Below, piece by piece: positions 58,199 to 64,000 of a stretch of DNA of 64,000 nucleotides. The stretch covers positions 9,506,501 to 9,570,500 of the forward strand of contig NZ_JARXYJ010000001.1 of the NCBI RefSeq assembly GCF_029894425.1, read 5' to 3'. Position 1 is the stretch's first letter. Every line of letters starts with the position of its first letter. A program made the position numbers and the translations under genes. Source of the DNA: Streptomyces sp. SAI-127 (lineage in GTDB: Bacteria > Actinomycetota > Actinomycetes > Streptomycetales > Streptomycetaceae). A model generated the notes under the pieces. The model was given only the letters and a program-made list of their open reading frames with translations. It did not search any database and was not told where the DNA came from.

Positions 58199-59770
58199 AT
58201 GCCTGCACACGAGGGACACCACCGCAGTTACGACGCCGTCATCGTCGGCGGGGGCCACAACGGACTGGTCGCCGCCGCCTATCTGGCCCGGGCCGGGCGG
58301 TCCGTACTGGTGCTCGAGCGGCTCGGGAACACCGGGGGAGCGGCGGTTTCCACACGGCCGTTCGCGGGGGTGGACGCCCGGCTGTCGCGCTACTCGTATC
58401 TGGTCAGCCTGCTGCCCAAGAAGATCGTCCGCGACCTCGGCCTGGACTTCCGCGTCCGCACGCGCAATGTCTCGTCGTACACCCCCGCGGAACGCGGCGG
58501 CAGCCCGACCGGTCTGCTCGTCGGCGGCGGTGAGCGCCGCACCAGGGAGGCCTTCGCCCGGCTCACCGGCGGCGAACGCGAGTACCAGGCCTGGCAGCGG
58601 TTCTACGACATGACGGGCCGGGTCGCGCAGCGGATCTTCCCCACCCTCACCGAGCCGCTGCCCACCCGGGACGAACTGCGCGTGCGGGTCGACGACGAGG
58701 AGGCGTGGCGGGTCCTGTTCGAGGAACCGATCGGCGCAGCCGTGGAGGACCGTTTCGCCGATGACCTGGTCCGGGGTGTCGTCCTGACGGACGCGCTCAT
58801 CGGTACCTTCGCCGACGCCCACGACCCCTCCCTCAAGCAGAACCGCTGCTTCCTCTACCACGTGATCGGCGGAGGGACCGGCGCCTGGGACGTCCCCGTC
58901 GGCGGAATGGGCGCCCTCACCGACGCCCTGGCCACGGCGGCACGGGACGCGGGCGCGGTTCTCGCCACCGGGCACGAGGCCGTACGGATCGACACGGACG
59001 GCAGCGCGGCGGAGATCACCTATCGCACGGCCGACGGCGAGGGCGCCGTCGCGGCCCGGCACGTGTTGGTGAACGCCTCACCGCAGCAACTCGCCGTGCT
59101 CACCGGCGATCAGCCGCCCACCCCCGCCGAGGGCGCCCAGCTCAAGGTCAACATGCTGCTCAGGCGCCTGCCGCGGCTGCGCGACAGCGAGGTCGACCCG
59201 CGCGAGGCGTTCTCCGGCACCTTCCACGTCGCCGAGGGCTATCAGCAGCTGGCCACCGCCCATGCCGAGGCCGCCGCCGGCCGGCTCCCCACCGCGCCGC
59301 CCTCCGAGATCTACTGCCACTCCCTCACCGACCCGACGATCCTCGGCCCGGACCTCGTCGAGCAGGGCTACCAGACTCTCACCCTGTTCGGCCTGCACAC
59401 CCCGGCCCGGCTCTTCGACCGGGACAACGACGCCGTACGCGAGGAACTCCTCAAGTCGACCCTCGCCCAGCTCGACGCCCACCTCGCCGAGCCGCTGGCC
59501 GACTGCCTGGCCACGGACGCGGACGGCCGACCCTGCATCGAGGCCAAGACCCCGCTCGACCTGGAGCGGGACCTGCGGCTGCCCGGCGGCAACATCTTCC
59601 ACCGGGAACTGTCCTGGCCGTACGCCCAGGAGAGTACCGGCCGCTGGGGCGTGGAGACCCGGCACGCGAACGTCCTGCTGTGCGGGGCGGGCGCCGTGCG
59701 CGGCGGCGGGGTGAGCGGCGTGCCGGGGCACAACGCGGCGATGGCCGTGCTGGAGGAACTCGGCGGCTGA
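58199..59770 (+). CDS. FAD-dependent phytoene-desaturase-like oxidoreductase (CrtI/PYROXD2 group)
   Basis: A 523-residue flavoprotein: dinucleotide motif AVIVGGGHNGLVAAAYLARAGRSVLVLERLGNTGGAA at residues about 12-48, VGGMGALTDALATAARDAGAVLATGHEAVRI in the middle, and a C-terminal LLCGAGAVRGGGVSGVPGHNAA FAD loop. It fits the phytoene desaturase/carotenoid-isomerase-like family without neighbouring carotenoid genes, so the substrate need not be a carotenoid. ATG at 58199; no ribosome site beyond GAAGAA, so a short leader is likely. Followed by the tandem repeat array at about 59800-60271. Confidence 0.88.
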   Translation: MPAHEGHHRSYDAVIVGGGHNGLVAAAYLARAGRSVLVLERLGNTGGAAVSTRPFAGVDARLSRYSYLVSLLPKKIVRDLGLDFRVRTRNVSSYTPAERGGSPTGLLVGGGERRTREAFARLTGGEREYQAWQRFYDMTGRVAQRIFPTLTEPLPTRDELRVRVDDEEAWRVLFEEPIGAAVEDRFADDLVRGVVLTDALIGTFADAHDPSLKQNRCFLYHVIGGGTGAWDVPVGGMGALTDALATAARDAGAVLATGHEAVRIDTDGSAAEITYRTADGEGAVAARHVLVNASPQQLAVLTGDQPPTPAEGAQLKVNMLLRRLPRLRDSEVDPREAFSGTFHVAEGYQQLATAHAEAAAGRLPTAPPSEIYCHSLTDPTILGPDLVEQGYQTLTLFGLHTPARLFDRDNDAVREELLKSTLAQLDAHLAEPLADCLATDADGRPCIEAKTPLDLERDLRLPGGNIFHRELSWPYAQESTGRWGVETRHANVLLCGAGAVRGGGVSGVPGHNAAMAVLEELGG

Positions 59771-59799
59771 CACACACTGCCCGCGTGGCCTGTCCTCAG

Positions 59800-60271
59800 G
59801 GCCGGGCTGCGTGGCGCGCCGCTCGCGTGCGCCTGCCGTCAGGCCCGGCTGCCGTGTCCCGTTCGTGGTGCCCGCGGCTAAGGCTTGGTGGGCGTGCCGT
59901 TCGTGTGCGCCTGCCGTCAGCCCCGGCGGCTGTGTCTCGTTCTTGGTGCCCGCGGCTAAGGCCTGGTGGGCGTGCCGTTCGTGGCGTTCGCCCCTCAGGC
60001 CCGGCGGCTGTGTCCCAGTCGGGGTGCCCGCCGCTAAGGCCCGGTGGCTGTGTCTCGTTCTTGGTGCCCGCGGCTAAGGCCTGGTGGGCGTGCCGTTCGT
60101 GGCGTTCGCCCCTCAGGCCCGGCGGCTGTGTCCCAGTCGGGGTGCCCGCCGCTAAGGCCCGGTGGCTGTGTCCCGTTCGCGGTGCCCGCGGCTAAGGCCC
60201 GGCGGCTGTGTCTCGCTCGTGGCGCCCACCCCTCAACCCGGCCGCCGTGCCCCCCTCGCGGCGCCCACCCC
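59800..60271. repeat. Tandem array of about twelve roughly 40-bp units
   Basis: Units of 38-40 bp begin GGCCCGGCGGCTGTGTC or GGCCTGGTGGGCGTGCC and end in GCGGCTAA, CCGCTAA or CCCTCA. They repeat from about 59800 up to the SDR stop at 60272. A higher-order duplication is also clear: 59928-60054 is identical to 60046-60172 (offset 118 bp). The array lies between convergent genes and ends against the 3' end of the SDR, whose last codons (CCTCACGCCCGGC) resemble the unit start, suggesting that the array grew from it. Frames through the array give repetitive peptides with no sign of selection. Function unknown. Confidence 0.85.
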
Positions 60272-61048
60272 TCACGCCCGGCTTCCGCCGTCGACCTGGA
60301 GCACCACTCCGGTGACGTACGAGGCTCGGTCGCTCAGGAGCCAGGCGGCGGCCTCGGCGATCTCGGCCGGGTCGGCGCCGCGGCCCAGCGGGGTCTGCGC
60401 GACGAGCTGCTCGACGATGCCCGGGGAGTTCGTCTCCCATTCGTCGATCATCTCGGTCAGCGTGGTGCCCGGGGCGATGGCGTTGACACGGATGCCCTCC
60501 GGGCCGTAGGTGGCGGCGGCCGACGCGGTCAGGCTGTTGACCGCCCGCTTCGCGGCGCCGTACGCGGGCAGCCAGGGGTTGGCCATCAGGCTGCCGACAC
60601 TGGAGTTGTTGACGATCGCCCCGGTGCCCGCGGTGGCCCGGATCGCGGCGATCTCGGCGTTCATCGCCAGCCAGGGGCCCTTGAGGTTGACGGAGATGAC
60701 GTGGTCGAAGTCGGCCTCCGACAGCTGGTCCATCGGGCCGGGCTGCTGGATGGTCGCACCGTTGTTGAAGGCGATGTCCAGCCTGCCGTACAGCTCGACG
60801 GCCCGGTCCACGGCGGCCTGGACGCTCATCGGGTCGGCCAGGTCGCACAGGACGTAGTCGGCGGTGCCGCCGGCCGCCCGGATCTCCTCGGTCACGGCCT
60901 TGAGCTGGGTTTCGGTGCGGGCGGCGAGCAGAACGCGGGCGCCCTCCCGGGCGAACAGCCGTGCGGCCGCCGCGCCGATGCCACGTCCGGCACCGGTGAC
61001 GAAAGCGACCTTGTCGGCGAGCAGGGGGGTGATCGTGGTGTTGGTCAT
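60272..61048 (-). CDS. Short-chain dehydrogenase/reductase
   Basis: A 258-residue classical SDR: VAFVTGAGRGIGAAAARLFAREGARVLLAAR, FNNGATIQQPG (usually NNAG), VNNSSVGSL, YGAAKRAVNSL with Tyr-X-X-X-Lys, and the C-terminal VTGVVLQVDGGSRA, common in 3-oxoacyl-ACP-reductase-like members. Start ATG at 61048 with GGAGG in good position; a longer open frame to 61891 overlaps the regulator and is not used. It is divergent from the XRE regulator at 61136, its likely controller. Substrate unknown. Confidence 0.9.
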   Translation of the reverse strand: MTNTTITPLLADKVAFVTGAGRGIGAAAARLFAREGARVLLAARTETQLKAVTEEIRAAGGTADYVLCDLADPMSVQAAVDRAVELYGRLDIAFNNGATIQQPGPMDQLSEADFDHVISVNLKGPWLAMNAEIAAIRATAGTGAIVNNSSVGSLMANPWLPAYGAAKRAVNSLTASAAATYGPEGIRVNAIAPGTTLTEMIDEWETNSPGIVEQLVAQTPLGRGADPAEIAEAAAWLLSDRASYVTGVVLQVDGGSRA

Positions 61049-61135
61049 GCCGACGAGCCTCCCCCCGGCCCCGATCCTCATCCAGGCACAGGTGGTACCT
61101 GGCTGGGCGGCCCGGAACCCGCGCACACTGGGACC
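61049..61135. promoter_or_regulatory. Divergent SDR / XRE promoter region with CCAGG-CCTGG repeat
   Basis: CCAGG at 61082-61086 faces CCTGG at 61097-61101, with the ACAGGTGGTACCTG dyad between. The sites suit control by the XRE protein of both divergent genes. Confidence 0.45.
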
Positions 61136-61987
61136 GTGGACCGACGAGAACTGGCCGACTTCCTGCGCAGCCGACGCGAGCGCATCACCCCCGCCGACGT
61201 GGGCCTGCCCGCCGGACCGCGTCGCCGCACCCCGGGGCTGCGCCGCGAGGAGGTGGCGCAGCTGGCGTACATCTCCACCGAGTACTACACCCGCCTGGAG
61301 CAGGCGCGCGCACCCCGTCCCTCCCTGGAGGTCCTCGCCCAGGTCGCCCGCGCCCTGCGCCTGTCGGACGCCGAACGCGACCACCTCCACCATCTCGCCG
61401 GCACCCCGCAGGGCCCGCCGCAGGGCCCCTCCCGCGAGGTGCGCCAGAGCATCGTCGACCTGCTGCACCGGCTGCCGCAGGCCGCCGCGATCGTCATCTC
61501 GGCCACCTACGAGGTCATCGCCTGGAACGACCTGGCCGCGGCTCTCATGGAGGACTTCTCCGCCCTTTCCCGCCGCGACCGCAACCTCGTCCGGCGCGCC
61601 TTCCTCGGCCCGCACCCGGAGGGCCGGCGACTGTACGGAGTGTCGGATGGCGAGGAGTTCGCGCTCTCCTCGGTGCAGCGGCTGCGCGCCGCCTCCGCCC
61701 GCTATCCCGACGATCGCGAGCTGACCGGCCTGGTGGCGGAACTCCTCGACGGAAGCGAGGAGTTCGCCCGGCTGTGGGCCGCCCACGACGTCGAGTCCCG
61801 CCCCACCCTGTGCAAGACCTTCGACCACCCGGTCGTCGGGCCGGTCGCCGTCAACTGCGACGTCCTGGACATCGCCGACCGCGACCAGCACGTCGTGATC
61901 TACACGGCCACCCCCGGTTCCCCGTCCGAAGAGGCGCTACGACTGCTGTCGGTCGTCGGCACACAGCGGCTGGACGTCCCCGGCTGA
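61136..61987 (+). CDS. MmyB-like XRE-family regulator
   Basis: A 283-residue protein: N-terminal HTH with LADFLRSRRERITPADVGLP, RRTPGLRREEVAQLAYISTEYYTRLEQAR and LARALRLSDAERDHLHHLAG, then the MmyB-like ligand-binding domain (residues about 110-275; ISATYEVIAWNDLAAALMEDF, PVVGPVAVNCDVLDIADRDQHVVIYTATPG). It is the common actinomycete type that controls a divergent SDR. Start: GTG at 61136; no ribosome site, so leaderless translation is possible. It ends 4 bp before the convergent serine hydrolase stop. Confidence 0.9.
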   Translation: MDRRELADFLRSRRERITPADVGLPAGPRRRTPGLRREEVAQLAYISTEYYTRLEQARAPRPSLEVLAQVARALRLSDAERDHLHHLAGTPQGPPQGPSREVRQSIVDLLHRLPQAAAIVISATYEVIAWNDLAAALMEDFSALSRRDRNLVRRAFLGPHPEGRRLYGVSDGEEFALSSVQRLRAASARYPDDRELTGLVAELLDGSEEFARLWAAHDVESRPTLCKTFDHPVVGPVAVNCDVLDIADRDQHVVIYTATPGSPSEEALRLLSVVGTQRLDVPG

Positions 61988-61991
61988 GCCG

Positions 61992-63755
61992 TCAGTCCCC
62001 GGACGCCGTCCAGCCGACGGCCTCGATCCGGGCCGCGTCCGCCGGACGTGACTCGTCGAACAGGACGCGGTCACCCGTGCCGACGCGCAGCCCGTCGACG
62101 TAAGCACCCCGGCCGACGTACAGCCGGTCGGCGGAGTATCTCCAGCGCAGGGCGAGCCGGCCGGCTGCCGGAAGGCGGGCCGTGAGCCGGTACCAGGTCC
62201 GCCCCGACCAGCCCGTGACCGAACCGGCGGGGTGATCCTGAGCGCCGTCGTGCTCCGTGGTGAACGGCACCGGCTGCCAACTCGCCCCGCCGTCCGTCGT
62301 GGCCTCCAAGGTCAGGGCGTCCGCGGGCTCGATGTCCCACCACAGGGCGCACCGCAGCCGCGCGGCGCCTGACGAGGTGTCCAGCGCGGGCAGCGTGAGG
62401 GTGGCGTCCGTGGCGCTCGTCATCCCGGAGAACCATGCCGTACGGCCATGAGCCGGGCGGACCGCCACCGCGCGGGCCATGTTGTTCCCGGCGGCCACCC
62501 GCGGAGCCGAGCCGGAGCGCCACGTGCGCACCGGATGCACCGAGTTGCCGAGCACGATCAGGAAGGAGTCGGTCGTCGGGTCGAGGACCAGCGAGGTGCC
62601 GGTGAAGCCGGTGTGACCCGCCGTGCGCGGGGTGGCCATCCCGCCCATGTACCAGTGCTGGTAGAGCTCGAAGCCGAGTCCGTGCTCGTCACCGGGGAAG
62701 GCGGTGTTGAAGTCGGTGAACATCAGCGCCACGGACTCCGGGCGCAGGATGCGGGCCTTGCCGTACGTTCCGCCGTTGAGCAGGGTGCGGCCCAGGACCG
62801 CCAGGTCCCACGCGTCGGAGAACACCCCCGCATGACCGGCGACCCCGCCGAGGCTGAAGGCGTTCTCGTCGTGCACCTCGCCCCACACCAGCCCTCGGTC
62901 CAGACCTGACCAGGGCTTACGGGCGTCCTCCGTGGCGGCGATCCTCGGTCTCCAGGACGCCGGCGGGTTGTAGCGGGTGCTGGTGAGGCCGAGCGGTGCG
63001 GTGATCTCCTCGCGCAACAGGACATCCAGCGCGCGGCCCGTGATCCGCTCCAGCACCAGTTGCAGCGAGATGAGGTTGAGGTCGGAGTAGAGATAGGTCG
63101 AGCCCGGCGGGTTCAGGGGTGCCTGGTTCCAGATGAGTTGGAGCTTCTCCTCGTACGTCGGAGCGTTGTACAGCGGGATCCAGGCCCTGAAACCCGAGGT
63201 GTGGGTGAGCAGTTGACGGATCGTGATGTCCTGCTTGCCCGCCGCGCCGAACTCCGGGAGGTACGCGGCGACCTTGGCCTCCAGCTCCAGCGCGCCCCGC
63301 TCGATCTGCTGCACGGCGAGAAGCGAGGTGAACAGCTTCGACACCGAGGCGAGGTCGAAGACGGTGTCCTCGGCCATGGGGATCTGCTGATCGGCCGGGA
63401 ACTCGACGCCGCTGTCCGTCTTCTCGTCGTACGACTGATAGCGCACCGCCATGCCGATGGGCCGGTGCAGGGCCACCGTGCCGCCGCGCCCGGCGAGCAG
63501 GACGGCGCCCGCGTACCAGGGGTGTTTCGGCGAGGGGCCGAGGAACGTCTCGGCGTCGGTGACGAGTTGGCGCAGGTGGGCGGGGAGGAGCCCGGCCCGT
63601 TCGGGGGTGCCGTGGCGGAGAGTCGGGTGGTTCTTGGGGGCCGCCGCTTCGGCGGGGCCCGCAGGGAAGGGGGCGATGGCGAGGGCGCCGCCCAACGCGA
63701 GGGTTCTTCGGACCAGCTGACGGCGGGTCACTCCGGTGGTCACCTCATCGGTCAT
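61992..63755 (-). CDS. Secreted class-C beta-lactamase-like serine hydrolase with C-terminal domain
   Basis: A 587-residue exported protein. The N-terminus has a twin-arginine-like signal (TRRQLVRRTLALGGALAIAPF, cleavage near AEAAA). The serine beta-lactamase/DD-peptidase domain (about 45-415) shows SVSK (nucleophile Ser, Lys), YSDLN (Tyr-X-Asn) and HTGFTG near the C-terminal end. A C-terminal beta-rich domain (about 430-587, AGRLALRWRYSADRLYVGRGAYVDGLRVG) resembles a carbohydrate- or peptide-binding module. Likely an esterase or peptidoglycan-type hydrolase. ATG at 63755 with a weak ribosome site. Divergent from the nitronate monooxygenase gene. Confidence 0.88.
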   Translation of the reverse strand: MTDEVTTGVTRRQLVRRTLALGGALAIAPFPAGPAEAAAPKNHPTLRHGTPERAGLLPAHLRQLVTDAETFLGPSPKHPWYAGAVLLAGRGGTVALHRPIGMAVRYQSYDEKTDSGVEFPADQQIPMAEDTVFDLASVSKLFTSLLAVQQIERGALELEAKVAAYLPEFGAAGKQDITIRQLLTHTSGFRAWIPLYNAPTYEEKLQLIWNQAPLNPPGSTYLYSDLNLISLQLVLERITGRALDVLLREEITAPLGLTSTRYNPPASWRPRIAATEDARKPWSGLDRGLVWGEVHDENAFSLGGVAGHAGVFSDAWDLAVLGRTLLNGGTYGKARILRPESVALMFTDFNTAFPGDEHGLGFELYQHWYMGGMATPRTAGHTGFTGTSLVLDPTTDSFLIVLGNSVHPVRTWRSGSAPRVAAGNNMARAVAVRPAHGRTAWFSGMTSATDATLTLPALDTSSGAARLRCALWWDIEPADALTLEATTDGGASWQPVPFTTEHDGAQDHPAGSVTGWSGRTWYRLTARLPAAGRLALRWRYSADRLYVGRGAYVDGLRVGTGDRVLFDESRPADAARIEAVGWTASGD

Positions 63756-63840
63756 CGTGGAACTCTATCCGGCGACCTGAATCTGACGGAGCATCAGAAA
63801 ACCTCTTCCGTCGTCCGGTGGTCTGCGGCATCCTGCGGCC

Positions 63841-64000
63841 ATGCAGACGGAGCTGAGCAAGAAACTGGGAGTCGAGCACGCCGTCTTCGGCTTCACGCCG
63901 TTCCCCGCCGTCGCCGCGGCCATCAGCCGGGCCGGCGGTTTCGGAGTGCTCGGCGCGGTCCGTTACACGGCCCCCGACGAACTCAAACGCGACCTCGACT
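63841..64000 (+). CDS. Nitronate monooxygenase family protein (5' end only)
   Basis: The ATG at 63841 begins MQTELSKKLGVEHAVFGFTP, then FPAVAAAISRAGGFGVLGAV, and the frame stays open to the window edge. The SRAGGFGVLGA signature is typical of the FMN-dependent nitronate monooxygenase/2-nitropropane dioxygenase barrel. GCGGCC just upstream is a weak ribosome site. About 53 residues of an expected 320-380 are present; later motifs are outside the window. Confidence 0.75.
   Translation, partial: MQTELSKKLGVEHAVFGFTPFPAVAAAISRAGGFGVLGAVRYTAPDELKRDLD

Noticed and set aside
58199..59770. Carotenoid biosynthesis cluster
   Set aside because: The phytoene-desaturase-like gene has no phytoene synthase, cyclase or prenyltransferase neighbours in the window.
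59680..60195. Repetitive peptides rich in AKAWWACRS and PGGCV across the tandem array
   Set aside because: They only reflect the DNA repeat being a multiple-frame open sequence; several frames are open at once and none has a start with a ribosome site.
1..64000. tRNA, rRNA, CRISPR, transposase or integrase
   Set aside because: I looked for conserved tRNA arms, regular spacer arrays and transposase motifs and saw none that I could support; covariance-model and profile searches would be needed to exclude them.

Overview
The window is high-GC DNA (GC-rich third codon positions, purine-rich ribosome sites, many GTG starts and probable leaderless genes) and reads as a Streptomyces-type actinomycete chromosome. 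No tRNA, rRNA, CRISPR array, intact transposase or replication origin was recognised. It holds about 55 apparently intact genes and an unusually large set of broken or remnant genes, as expected of an accessory region or chromosome arm.

Region 1 (1-16.2 kb) is a dormancy/hypoxia-type stress island. It carries a zinc alcohol dehydrogenase, two pyridoxamine-oxidase-fold proteins (one with an N-terminal HTH), four universal stress proteins (one 5'-truncated), pyruvate phosphate dikinase, a GAF-GAF histidine kinase of DevS/DosT type, a CBS-CBS-BON protein, an Hsp20 and a translationally coupled HAD phosphatase/GH65 phosphorylase pair. Nearly every transcription unit is preceded by a copy of the palindrome GGGCCGWWCGGCCC or a close variant, so one NarL/DevR-type response regulator, not encoded here, probably controls the island.

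Region 2 (16.2-53.4 kb) is accessory catabolism and its regulators. It has acyl-CoA synthetases, crotonases, hotdog thioesterases, SDRs, MDR oxidoreductases, alpha/beta hydrolases, an old yellow enzyme, an MFS exporter, an F420-type monooxygenase and many one-component regulators (MarR, LysR, TetR, HxlR, AraC/GlxA). Several small operator-defined regulons can be read from the DNA: CTGAGT-N11/12 boxes near an esterase, an MDR enzyme and an HxlR gene; TAGAT-N10-ATCTA between a TetR and an SDR; ATAAC-N3-GTTAT near a TetR/crotonase operon and a distant SDR; TGACAGTCA before two paralogous thioesterases; and TACGAMCGTA before two SDRs. Decayed genes include an iron alcohol dehydrogenase, HxlR, a GlxA leader, an alpha/beta hydrolase, and 3' ends of an OYE, an MDR, an acyl ligase and a saccharopine-dehydrogenase-like gene. 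A 583-residue MDR-SnoaL-SnoaL fusion stands out.

Region 3 (53.4-64 kb) holds lipoamide dehydrogenase, an MpaB-type oxygenase, a Ser/Thr kinase with eight 42-residue TPR-like repeats, a phytoene-desaturase-like flavoprotein, a roughly 40-bp tandem repeat array between convergent genes, an SDR with a divergent MmyB-type XRE regulator, a Tat-exported serine hydrolase and the start of a nitronate monooxygenase. Functions are inferred from sequence motifs only; no database search was run.
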